The notes under the pieces: generated by a model
Told to the model about the DNA's origin: nothing
What the model saw: the letters and a program-made list of their open reading frames with translations, nothing else
Databases searched by the model: none
Origin: a bacterium
GTDB lineage: Bacteria; Planctomycetota; J058; JACQDU01
Assembly: GCA_016200955.1 (NCBI GenBank)
Contig: JACQDU010000062.1
Span: 1 to 28,728 of the forward strand
Length of the DNA: 28,728 nucleotides
Direction: 5' to 3'
Shown: positions 21,707 to 28,728 of the stretch, in pieces
Layout of the letters: every line of letters starts with the position of its first letter
Numbering within the stretch: the stretch's first letter is position 1
Translations under genes and position numbers: made by a program

Positions 21707-22522
21707 CTACCCCGCGAGCGCCAGAAATATCTGCTTCCGCGAGTCCGTGAGCAGACCCTCGGCCTCGAGGCGCGCCGCGAACTTCGTCACGTCCTTCCCC
21801 GCTTCCGCGAGGCAGACCGAGATGAGGAGAGGCGCGAGGTCCTTCGAGGAGCGCAGCTCGAGGAACTTCCCGCCCGTCTCGCCGGCCATCCACTCGAAGA
21901 CCCGCCGCGTCTCGAGGTACGAGTCGACGAGGACCGTGTAGACCCGGACGCCCTTCTTCGCGAGGGCCTCGACCTCGTCCCGGTAATCGACTCCGCGCGA
22001 GCAGCCGTCGAGGGCGTCCATGCCCGCTCCGTGGGGAGGCTTGTCGCCGACGAGCACGATCGCCTTCCGGGCCGAGGCCCGCCAGGCAAGGGAATTCGCG
22101 GCGCGCAGGGCGCACTCGACCGCCTCGGCGCCGCCGCCTCCCTTGCCGGGAGCGACCTGCCGCGCGTTCAGGAAGGCGCGCACGTCGTCGCCGCGCTCGG
22201 TGAGCGGCTGGACGAGCGTGAGGTAGTGGGCGTTCTCTCCCTGGTCGCCGTGGTCCTTGTAGCAGACGACGCCGAGCCGCGAGCGCGGGACCTCGCGGGC
22301 GATCTCGTCCGCGATCTCGGTCGTGCGGAGGCGGACCTCGTTCAGGTGGACGCTCATGCTGCCCGTCGTGTCGAGGAGGAAGGCCGCGTCGAGCCCGATC
22401 CCGCCCCTCGAGCCTAGGACGACGCCGTCCCAGCGCCGGTCGCCGAACGCGCGCGCTCGCGCGAGGAAGGACTCTCTTGCGGTCTTCGAGAGCCTGCCCT
22501 GAGCTGAGTCGAACGGGGTCAT
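21707..22522 (-). CDS. VWA-domain protein
   Basis: 271 aa. ATG 22522 is supported by GGAGGAG 5 nt upstream. A von Willebrand A domain occupies about residues 42-235: LDAAFLLDTTGSMSVHL has the metal-ion-dependent adhesion site DxTGS (D51-S55), then GGGGAEAVECALRAAN, KAIVLVGDKPPHGAG (third MIDAS Asp), and VRVYTVLVDSYLETRRVFEWMA followed by GGKFLEL. It has no signal peptide or membrane helix, so it appears cytosolic and may bind a partner through Mg2+. The C-terminal 40 residues are Leu/Ala-rich. Residues 3-9 (PFDSAQG) come from a REP-like sequence. The closest described relatives in mind are VWA domains of chloride-channel or chelatase-like regulators, without precise assignment. It is convergent with the S1/P1-PDZ gene. 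Confidence 0.88.
   Translation of the reverse strand: MTPFDSAQGRLSKTARESFLARARAFGDRRWDGVVLGSRGGIGLDAAFLLDTTGSMSVHLNEVRLRTTEIADEIAREVPRSRLGVVCYKDHGDQGENAHYLTLVQPLTERGDDVRAFLNARQVAPGKGGGGAEAVECALRAANSLAWRASARKAIVLVGDKPPHGAGMDALDGCSRGVDYRDEVEALAKKGVRVYTVLVDSYLETRRVFEWMAGETGGKFLELRSSKDLAPLLISVCLAEAGKDVTKFAARLEAEGLLTDSRKQIFLALAG
22497..22518. repeat. REP-like core inside the VWA coding sequence
   Basis: On the plus strand CCCTGAGCTGAGTCGAACGG resembles the CCTGAGCG...AGTCGAAGG arms of the pdhA-pdhB element. It is in frame with the VWA gene and encodes PFDSAQG just after its start codon. Confidence 0.55.
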
Positions 22523-22653
22523 GCTTCTCCTCCGTGGTCCCGCTCTCGTCCTGTGAGAAAAACGACGGATGACGGGAGAGCGGAACGTGAGAACACTACG
22601 CTTACGCACGGGAGCGGGGCGGCGGATCGCCCGAACTCCTCGCTTTCCCGCGG

Positions 22654-23344
22654 CTAGAAGGGATCGACGGTCTCGCTCGCCGCCTTCACGGTCGCCCGGA
22701 GGGCCTCGCGGACCTTCTCGTAAGCGAGGCCGATCTCCTTGAACTTGTCGGGGTCGACGCCCGCGCACGCGGCGTCGGCGTGGTAGATCTTCGCGAGCTC
22801 CCGGTAGACGCGTTTCGCGTCCTCGGACTTCCCCGAGGGCGAGGTCGATGAGAGAGCGGACCTCCTCGAGCTTCGCGGGAGGGAAGCGGCGGGCGTGGGC
22901 GTCGCTCTCCTCGAGAGGGCGCTTCTGGGCCCCGGTGGGAGTCTTCGAGACCGAAGGCGCCTCGGCGGCGGGCGCCGGCACCCCCTCGGGAGCCGCCTCG
23001 ACCACGGCGTCTCTCTGGCGGAAGATGTCCGCGAGGGCCGCGACCGCGAGCGCGATGAGCGGGAGGCCGACTCCGATCGCCGCGACCCTCCCCGTGGGAG
23101 AGAGGGTCTTGAGCGGGGCGTCGAGGGCGACGATCCACGAGAGACCGGCCGCGACCGAGGCCACGACGCTCGCGAAGCGCAGGTCTCCCTGCTCAGGATC
23201 GTCGGGTCCCAGGAGCAGGGCCGAAAGGGTCGGCCAGCTCCCTTGCCCCCACTTCCTCGCCACGCGCGCGAGGGCGCCCGTGGCCGCCGCCGTCGCGAGC
23301 GCCGCCGCGGCGAACCGGAGAGCCGGAGACGAGAAGGCGTCCAT
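22654..23344 (-). pseudogene. Membrane protein with degenerate J-like domain, frameshifted
   Basis: ATG 23344 opens a frame that runs to about 22832. The C-terminal half continues in another frame to TGA 22654. Ignoring one base in the CCCC run at 22831-22834 (GGGG on the coding strand) restores one 229-residue protein reading LIDLALGKSEDAKRVYREL across the joint. N-terminal half: three hydrophobic segments (about 8-27, 57-75, 87-108), then an Ala/Pro-rich stretch. C-terminal 55 residues look like a J domain (KRVYRELAKIYHADA, then DPDKFKEIGLAYEKVREAL), with the essential HPD changed to HAD. It may be a J-like scaffold rather than an Hsp70 activator. The indel could be a sequencing error in a G run, a real pseudogene or programmed frameshifting. 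Its start has GGGAG 9 nt upstream. Confidence 0.75.
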
Positions 23345-23434
23345 GGAGAATGCTCCCGCTCGTCTATCGGCGCCTTTCGTTCGCGGCTTGAGGACCGGCG
23401 CGCGCGCGGCGCCGCCGCTCCGCGCTCCCGTGTA

Positions 23435-23571
23435 GAATTCAGCATTCGCCGCAGGCGAATGCGGTGGTGCAACAATTCACTTGGGCCGGAGGCCCTAGTG
23501 AATTCAGCATTCGCCGAAATGCGAATGCGGTGGTGCGACGATTCACCTGGGCCCTGGGCCCTGGTGAATTC
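23435..23571. repeat. Tandem two-hairpin repeat, 65 and 66 bp
   Basis: Unit 1 at 23435-23499 and unit 2 at 23500-23565, each beginning GAATTCAGCATTCGCCG, with a third GAATTC closing at 23566-23571. Each unit has a first hairpin (GCATTCGCC/GGCGAATGC in unit 1, GCATTCG/CGAATGC in unit 2), the link GGTGGTGC, and a second hairpin (TTCACTTGGGCC/GGCCCTAGTGAA; TTCACCTGGGCC/GGCCCTGGTGAA). Between units a T-A pair is replaced by C-G, so base pairing is conserved. It fills most of the 264-bp spacer between two divergent genes. It is AT-richer than its surroundings. Confidence 0.9.
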
Positions 23572-23608
23572 GGCGGCTGGCGAAGAAGCACGGATCCACG
23601 AAAGGCCC

Positions 23609-25705
23609 ATGGCCGAGAGCCTCGAGGTCGTCACCTTCGAGCGTCGCGGGCGCCTGAGCATGGGCGCGCTCAAGGGCGGCGGCGAGAAGAACGCGCGGGT
23701 CGTGGACGACCTGGGGGAGACGCTCAAGGTCTCTCTCGACAAGGTCCTCCACCGCTTCCGGGCGAGGATCGAGGACGGCGATGCCCGCGAGGTCAAGGAG
23801 CGCCTGAAGGCGCTCGAGGGAGAGCTGCTCGCGGGCGCTCCGGGTGCGGTCGACCTCGACCTCCTCTGGGATTCGCTCGAGGACGAGCGGGTCTACTCAC
23901 TCGCGCAGCTCGCGGAGCTCTACTTCGGCGAGGCGACCGACCGGGGAGTCGCCGCGCTCGTGCGGGCTCTCGGCGAGGGCGGCGACGGCGACGAGCCGCC
24001 CTATCACTTCCGGACCCGGCCGGGTGGCCTCGCGCGGACGGACCGCGAGACCTTCGAGAAGATCAAGGCTCGCCTCGACGGCGAGCGCCGCCGCCGCGAG
24101 CGCGAGGCGGCCTTCCGCGTCTGGTTCGAGGAGAGCGCGCGCGCAGCGAGGAAGAACGACGGGGCGCGCCCATTCGAGAAGCCCCCCGAGGAGCAGGCCG
24201 AGCACCTCCACGTGCTCGCGGACTACGCCCTCGCGGGAGACCGCTCGCAGCAAGCCGCGCGGGCGAGGAGGCTCGCGGCCGACCTCGGGCTCTCCGACCC
24301 CGACGAGCTCCTCGTGCTCCTCGAGAAGGGAGGATGCCTCGCTCGCGACGCGAACGAGCTCCCCCACCGCGCGGGCGTGCCGATCGTCTTCTCGCATCGA
24401 GTGAGAGCGGAGGCCGAGTCGATCGCCCAGGCGCCCTTCGACCCCTCGCGCGCGCTCGAGGAGGAGAAACGCGTCGACTTCCGGGGGAAGCCGACGACGG
24501 CGATCGACGACGCGACGACCGAGGACGTGGACGACGGGTTCTCTCTCTGGGAGGAAGGGGGAGAGCTCGTCCTCGCGGTCCACATAGCCGACGTGGCCAG
24601 GACGGTCCCGCAAGGATCCGACCTCGACGAGGACGCGAAGCGCCGGGCGACGACGATCTACTTCCCCGGCCAGACGATCCCCATGCTCCCGCCCGTTCTC
24701 CAGAGAGCGCGCCTCTCCCTCGACGCGGGCGTCGACCGGCCGGTCGTCTCGTTCGTGACGCGCATCCGCGCCGACGGCTCGCTCGCGCCGGGGAAGTTCG
24801 CGAGAGGGATCGCCCGCGTCGACCGCCGGCTCACCTACGACGAGACGCTCGCTCCTCCCGAGGAGTGGCGCGAGCCTCTCCGCCGCCTCGAGCCGGTGGC
24901 CGCGAGGCTCCGCGCCGCCCGCGCCTCGGCGGGAGCGCTCCTCCTCGAGCTCCCCGACCTCAAGATCACGATCGACTCCTCGGGCGAGCCGCACCTCGCG
25001 CTCGTCTCCTCCGACACTCCCGGCCACAGGATCGTGAGCGAGCTCATGGTGCTCTACAACCACGAGCTCGGGGGGGCGCTGCGCGACGGCCGTCTCGCGG
25101 CGATCTTCAGGACCCAGAGGGACGCCGTCGCGAAGCCCGCCGTCGCGCCCGACGATCCGCTCTACGCCGTCCGCGCGCGGCGCGGCCTGCCGCCCACGAC
25201 GCTCGAGGTCGACGCCGGCCCTCACAGGACGCTCGGAGTCGACGCTTACGTCCAGGGGAGCTCGCCGATCCGCCGCTACGGCGACCTCGTCGCCCAGCGA
25301 CAGCTCGCTTCTCTCCTGGCCGGCACGGCGCCGTCTTACTCGAAGGAAGACGTGCGCGCTCTCTCGATCGAGCTCGAGCGCGCCGAGAGGAACGCTCGAC
25401 GGCTCGAGGCGGAGCGCGACCTCTACTGGATCTGCCGCTGGCTCGATCATCGACGGAAGGAGGTCCTTCCGGGCGTCGTCTCGCGCTCTCCCGAGGGCGG
25501 GCGGGGGCTCGTGTATCTCCCGGGGATCCACATGGAGCTTCCGCTCGGAGAGCCGGAGCCTCCCGTGGACCTGCCGGAGGGATCCCCGGTCCACGTGGTC
25601 GTCCGGCGCTGCTCGGCCAGGCGGCGGACCGTCACCTTCGCGTGTGTCGGAGGAGAGGGAGCGGCCTCGCCGTCGTCGGTCTCGACGGATTCTCCTGTGC
25701 CGTGA
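23609..25705 (+). CDS. RNB-family 3'-5' exoribonuclease (RNase II/R-like)
   Basis: 698 aa. ATG 23609 has AAGG 5 nt upstream. Residues 1-60 are a small beta-rich N-terminal domain (RRGRLSMGALKGGG). Residues about 60-285 are a charged helical region without canonical cold-shock motifs. The RNB catalytic domain covers about 287-615: the acidic site IDDATTEDVDDG has D300, D306, D308 and D309 at the same spacing as D201/D207/D209/D210 of E. coli RNase II. Further family blocks are YFPGQTIPMLPPVLQ, LSLDAGVDRPVVSF, SELMVLYNHELGG and SSPIRRYGDLVAQRQL. A short C-terminal S1-like part follows (VSRSPEGGRGLVYLPGI). It degrades single-stranded RNA processively in the cytosol. The sparse RNA-binding modules resemble the RNase II-like proteins of non-proteobacteria. 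It is divergent from the J-like gene across the repeat. Confidence 0.93.
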   Translation: MAESLEVVTFERRGRLSMGALKGGGEKNARVVDDLGETLKVSLDKVLHRFRARIEDGDAREVKERLKALEGELLAGAPGAVDLDLLWDSLEDERVYSLAQLAELYFGEATDRGVAALVRALGEGGDGDEPPYHFRTRPGGLARTDRETFEKIKARLDGERRRREREAAFRVWFEESARAARKNDGARPFEKPPEEQAEHLHVLADYALAGDRSQQAARARRLAADLGLSDPDELLVLLEKGGCLARDANELPHRAGVPIVFSHRVRAEAESIAQAPFDPSRALEEEKRVDFRGKPTTAIDDATTEDVDDGFSLWEEGGELVLAVHIADVARTVPQGSDLDEDAKRRATTIYFPGQTIPMLPPVLQRARLSLDAGVDRPVVSFVTRIRADGSLAPGKFARGIARVDRRLTYDETLAPPEEWREPLRRLEPVAARLRAARASAGALLLELPDLKITIDSSGEPHLALVSSDTPGHRIVSELMVLYNHELGGALRDGRLAAIFRTQRDAVAKPAVAPDDPLYAVRARRGLPPTTLEVDAGPHRTLGVDAYVQGSSPIRRYGDLVAQRQLASLLAGTAPSYSKEDVRALSIELERAERNARRLEAERDLYWICRWLDHRRKEVLPGVVSRSPEGGRGLVYLPGIHMELPLGEPEPPVDLPEGSPVHVVVRRCSARRRTVTFACVGGEGAASPSSVSTDSPVP

Positions 25706-25945
25706 AGGGCTGAGCCGGAAAGGGGCGGACGGCCGTGGGGCTGGGGGCGGTGCGAGCCGGCAGGGCTGGGTGCGGGACGACCGCGGCGGGGGTGGGCGCG
25801 GTGCGCACCATCCCTCCTCGTCCCGCTCCAAGGCGTAGTGCCCCATCCGCCAAGGCGGGGGTGCCGCGTTCGGGGTGACGGACTCAAACGTGAGCCCCCG
25901 TCCGTTCCCACCTGAGACGCCGTGTTCTCTTCCGCGATCACGCTT

Positions 25946-25957
25946 GTCAGCGCTGAC
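25946..25957. promoter_or_regulatory. 12-bp perfect palindrome GTCAGCGCTGAC
   Basis: A perfect dyad in the large spacer, about 250 bp before the secreted TPR gene. It has the size of an operator for a dimeric regulator. Only one copy was seen. Confidence 0.35.
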
Positions 25958-26125
25958 GTGACCGGATATCTCCCGGACTTGCTGGCTCGACCCAGCCCGC
26001 CCACTTTCACCCGGCCCAGGAGATCGAGAAGACCGTCTCGGCCTACGCTCCCTGATCCGCAGGCGAGAAGATCCTCGCACGACCGTCCGACAACGAGTCC
26101 AGACTGGCCGCGCCACGGCGAGCCG

Positions 26126-26139
26126 CGGTGAAATCACCG
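26126..26139. promoter_or_regulatory. Palindrome CGGTGAAATCACCG
   Basis: Arms CGGTGA and TCACCG around AA, about 65 bp upstream of ATG 26205. Possible operator or small hairpin. It could also be chance. Confidence 0.3.
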
Positions 26140-26178
26140 GCCTCGGCTTCCGCCCGAACCAAATGCCAGTGCGTCTTC

Positions 26179-26193
26179 CTCTCGTCACGAGAG
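26179..26193 (+). promoter_or_regulatory. Hairpin just before the ribosome site of the secreted TPR gene
   Basis: CTCTCGT-C-ACGAGAG is a perfect 7-bp inverted repeat around one base. It ends 2 nt before GGAGA (26196-26200), the Shine-Dalgarno for ATG 26205. The one-base centre is too tight for a good RNA loop, so a protein-binding dyad is as likely as a translational hairpin. Confidence 0.4.
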
Positions 26194-26204
26194 ACGGAGA
26201 TCTC

Positions 26205-28147
26205 ATGCGCCTCAGGAACTTCTCGCTCGTCCTCGCACTCGGGCTCGGGCTCGCGGCTCCCATGCTGGGTCGGCCCGGTCCCGCGGCCGTCGCCAACGAC
26301 GAAGTCTGGCAAGAGGGCTACATCATCTTGACCGACGGGACGCGTCTCGACGGCGAGATCAAGGTGGGCCAGACCAAGGTCAGCTACCGGAAGAAGGGCG
26401 CGACGGTCAGCCGCGACTATGACTTCACCGAGATCGCGAATGACAAGGACAACAAGAAGGAAATCCACCCCGTGGAGGCGGGCGACAAGGCCGGCGGCAA
26501 GTCCAAGCTCGTCGAGATCGTGACGACCGGCGGGAACACTTACCGCGGCATGGGCCAGGAGCAGCCGAACGGCGACTGGAAGATCAAGGTGGGCGGCAAG
26601 GAGCTCCTGGTCAAGAAGAACGAGATCAAGGAGGTCCGCGACATCGAGGACGACTCGGCCGCCGACCCCGATCGCTACGTCGACTTCGACTGCCGCTTCA
26701 TCCTCGAGCGCCCCGCCAAGGACTGGAAGATCCACCACGGGACCTCTCCGACCGTGAGGGCGCAGGCGGCGTTCAACAACGGGAAGGACGAGAGCGGCTT
26801 CGTGAGGGTGAGCGTCCGGCCCTTCCCCCAGGCAGCGTCGAGCCTCTACGACATGGCTCACGCCGACGCGGCGAAGCTCAAGACCGAGGTCGAGGCCGAG
26901 CTCAAGAAGGAGTTCGAGAAGGTCGCGGCCGTAGAAGTCGTCGTCGCCGAGCTCTTCGGCTGCCCCGTCTACGAGGTCCGCTACGAGGGGAACTATGCCT
27001 CGGAGGCGACCTTCAAGTGCGTCGAGCTCCGCTTCGTGCGCGAGAACCTCCTCTACGCGATCACGGGAGGCTGCGACAAGACGATCTGGAAGCCCCCGCT
27101 CGAGCAGAAGCTGAGAGACGCGTTCGCGAGCTTCTCATGGCTCGCCGCGATCGGCGGCGACGAGGACACCTACACGGACACGGCGCTCGGCTTCGCGATC
27201 GACCGGCCGAGCGCGAAGTGGACGATCATCGGCCGTCCGTTCTCCGGCGAGTCGCCCGTCACGATCAAGAAGCAGGACGACGCGGGCGAGATCAAGTCGG
27301 CGCCGACCAGGCGAAGCACGATTACCAGGGAGTCATCGCGGCGATCGGGCAGTACGTGATCCACGCTCAGGGCGACGCGCCGGTCACGGACGCGCGCGCG
27401 AAGGAGATCCAGGACGAGATCAGGACCGTCCTCGACCACATGCGCTTCGTGGACCCGACCAAGACGGCGGAGAGGCTCTCCAAGAATGCCGCGGCCGCGC
27501 TCGAGATGAACGCGGCCTACGACGCTTACAAGGCGAAGAAGCTCGAAGACGCGCTCGCCGGTTTCAGGAAGGCGCTCGTCGCATTCGACAACTACGCGCG
27601 CGCCTGGTTCCTCCTCGGGCTCACTTACGCGGAGAAGAAGGACTGGAAGGAGAGCGCGAACGCCCTGACGCGGGCGGCGGAGCTCGACTCCCAGTATGCG
27701 GGGAAGATGGGCGAGATCGCGTGGCAGCAAGCCCTCGAAGACTGGCACGCGAAGCCGCCCCGGTTCGAGGACGCGAACAAGCTCATGAAGGGCGTCCTCG
27801 CGATCGACTCGAAGAACATCCCCGCTCCCAAGCGCGACGACTACAAGAAGATGGTCGCCGACTGGTGGGCCGACACGAAGAAGGACGACGCCAAGAAGAA
27901 GGACCTCAACAAGAACGTGAGGGACCTCGTCTCGAAGTGCTTCAGGGGAGACCCCGAGATCAACAAGACGCTGGCCGATGTCTACTGTGACGCAGGCGAG
28001 ACGCTTCTCGGGGCGGACAAGAAGAACCACAACACGGCCCACCAGCTCGCGGGCCTGGCCGACGAGCTCGACAAGGCGAGCAAGCGACCCGACGAGCTGA
28101 AGAAGAAGTGCAAGGACGCGGAGAAATCCCTCGTTCCGCATAAGTGA
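26205..28147 (+). pseudogene. Secreted protein with C-terminal TPRs, frameshifted
   Basis: ATG 26205 has GGAGA 4 nt upstream and opens a signal peptide (MRLRNFSLVLALGLGLAAPM, cleaved near AVA-ND). The first frame runs to a stop at 27359. Gene-like sequence moves to another frame at about 27297-27304 (from GEIKSA to ADQAKHDYQGVI) and continues to TAA-free coding until 28147. One missing base would join both into about 647 residues. Part 1 begins with an SH3-like strand block (YIILTDGTRLDGEIKVGQTK) repeated loosely at IVTTGGNTYRGMGQEQPNG. It then has a domain with FILERPAKDWKIH that recurs as GFAIDRPSAKWTI, so an internal duplication is likely. Part 2 has two TPRs (MNAAYDAYKAKKLEDALAGF, AWFLLGLTYAEKKDWKESAN) and a Lys-rich helical end. 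Function unknown; probably periplasmic. Confidence 0.75.
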
Positions 28148-28152
28148 GCACC

Positions 28153-28158
28153 TAGAAC
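28153..28158 (+). promoter_or_regulatory. -10 box before the epimerase gene
   Basis: TAGAAC followed by 13 nt and ATG 28172, with no Shine-Dalgarno. A -35 could not be identified, so this is the weakest of the promoter calls. Confidence 0.4.
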
Positions 28159-28171
28159 GGCCGGCAGCGAC

Positions 28172-28728
28172 ATGATCCTCGTCACGGGCGGGACGGGCTT
28201 CCTCGGGAGCCACGTCGTCTCGGCGCTCCTCGAGAAGGGCGAGCGCGTCCGCGCTCTCGTGAGGCGGCCTCGTCCCGACCTGAAAGCGCGCGGGATCGAG
28301 GTCGCGATCGGCGATGTCGTGGAAGCTGGCTCCCTCGACGCCGCCTTCCGGGGAGTCACGAGAGTCATCCACCTCGCCGGCCGCGTCGATCGAGCGCCCG
28401 AGGCGGCGGACGAGCTCTACCTCGTGCACGTGGACGGCGCCCGGAACGTGCTGCGAGCGGCGGCCCGGGCGAAGGTCTCTCGCTTCGTGCACGTCTCGAC
28501 CTCGGGGACGACGGCCGTCTCCGACTCGCCCGACCCGATCAAGGACGAGCGGGCGCCCGACGCGGTCGAGGTCGTGCGAGCGTGGCCTTACTACCTCTCG
28601 AAGATCTTCGCCGAGCGGCTCGCGCTCGAGGCGGCCTCTCTCGGAGTGCGCCTCGAGTCGGGCGAGCGAGCGAAGGTCCCCGTGGTCGTCGTCTCGCCGA
28701 GCCTCCTCCTCGGGCCGGGAGACGAGCG
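28172..28728 (+). CDS. NAD(P)-dependent epimerase/reductase, 3'-truncated
   Basis: The first 185 codons of an extended short-chain dehydrogenase; the rest is beyond the window. ILVTGGTGFLGSHVV (2-16) is the nucleotide-binding Rossmann start with GxxGxxG. VIHLAGRVD, NVLRAAARAKVSRFVHVSTSGTT (the catalytic Ser/Thr strand), YYLSK (the catalytic Tyr-x3-Lys) and PVVVVSPSLLLGPGD follow in normal order. The pattern resembles the hopanoid-associated sugar epimerase (HpnA)/dihydroflavonol reductase group more than UDP-glucose 4-epimerase. The substrate cannot be read from the sequence. It starts 24 nt after the preceding gene and has a possible promoter of its own. Confidence 0.92.
   Translation, partial: MILVTGGTGFLGSHVVSALLEKGERVRALVRRPRPDLKARGIEVAIGDVVEAGSLDAAFRGVTRVIHLAGRVDRAPEAADELYLVHVDGARNVLRAAARAKVSRFVHVSTSGTTAVSDSPDPIKDERAPDAVEVVRAWPYYLSKIFAERLALEAASLGVRLESGERAKVPVVVVSPSLLLGPGDE

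Larger units (their letters stand above)
25706..26204. other. Non-coding interval between the RNB gene and the secreted TPR gene
   Basis: 499 bp with no frame showing gene-like codon use. It is GC-rich at the left (G runs around 25735-25800), then becomes more mixed. It holds a GC hairpin around CCGCC-AA-GGCGG (25847-25859), which could end the RNB transcript though no T tract follows, and three short palindromes described separately. No tRNA, attachment site or riboswitch was recognised. Confidence 0.6.

Noticed and set aside
8660..23160. Shared motif GLSWIV plus DAP-x-K in the 8537 protein and the J-like protein as evidence of paralogy
   Set aside because: Only about ten positions match, within hydrophobic helices, and spacing differs; chance is a sufficient explanation.
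23435..23571. Tandem repeat as a CRISPR array
   Set aside because: The units abut without variable spacers, are internally palindromic, and no cas gene is near.
22895..23608. In-frame upstream extension of the RNB protein through the tandem repeat
   Set aside because: It reads antisense through the J-like gene and the hairpin repeat; ATG 23609 has a ribosome site and RNB-type sequence starts there.
27017..28147. Second half of the split TPR protein as an independent gene
   Set aside because: Its first ~95 codons translate to Arg-rich nonsense overlapping real coding sequence, and gene-like sequence begins only at about 27300 with no start or ribosome site.

Overview
The window is a GC-rich, densely packed piece of chromosome from a bacterium with a double membrane. 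It encodes an outer-membrane beta-barrel protein ending in Phe-Phe, several signal-peptide proteins, a type IV prepilin-like protein, two large Hanks-type Ser/Thr kinases (one with TPRs, one with FHA) and many paired, overlapping genes. This gene style resembles uncultivated Planctomycetota or Myxococcota-like lineages, but no marker here fixes the phylum. There is no phage, transposase or CRISPR array.

Layout. 3-3490 (+): 5'-truncated metallophosphoesterase overlapping a membrane Ser/Thr kinase with 13 TPRs. 3531-6509 (-): a compact purine operon, ssnA-like aminohydrolase > hypoxanthine phosphoribosyltransferase > carbamate kinase. 6582-8956 (+): secreted protein of unknown function, C39-like cysteine peptidase, small membrane protein. 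9065-9138: tRNA with CAT anticodon, followed by a long hairpin that also sits at the end of the opposing operon. 9216-12481 (-): pyruvate (or branched-chain 2-oxoacid) dehydrogenase E1 alpha, then an E1 beta fused in frame to a doubly truncated DMT-type transporter, then a prepilin. 12535-16366 (-): kinase-FHA-zinc ribbon-pseudokinase protein and a membrane partner. 16475-18877 (+): outer-membrane barrel and glycosyltransferase. 18936-20318: folC. 20387-21703: S1/P1-nuclease/phospholipase C-like protein with a PDZ domain. 21707-23344 (-): VWA protein and a frameshifted membrane J-domain-like protein. 23609-25705 (+): RNB-family exoribonuclease. 25706-26204: non-coding. 26205-28147 (+): frameshifted secreted TPR protein. 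28172-end: NAD(P)-dependent sugar epimerase/reductase, truncated by the window edge.

The most useful new signals are: (i) a recurring TAnnnT -10 box placed only 6-10 nt before the start codon of at least five operons, with no Shine-Dalgarno, which predicts leaderless mRNAs beside a second class with short, SD-bearing leaders; (ii) a tandem two-hairpin repeat at 23435-23571 whose copies differ by a compensatory base-pair change; (iii) unusual protein architectures (S1/P1-PDZ, kinase-FHA-zinc ribbon-pseudokinase, E1 beta-transporter fusion); (iv) two genes each split by a single apparent indel; and (v) a REP-like sequence that encodes the N-terminus of the VWA protein. All calls come from reading the sequence. 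No database search or folding calculation was run.
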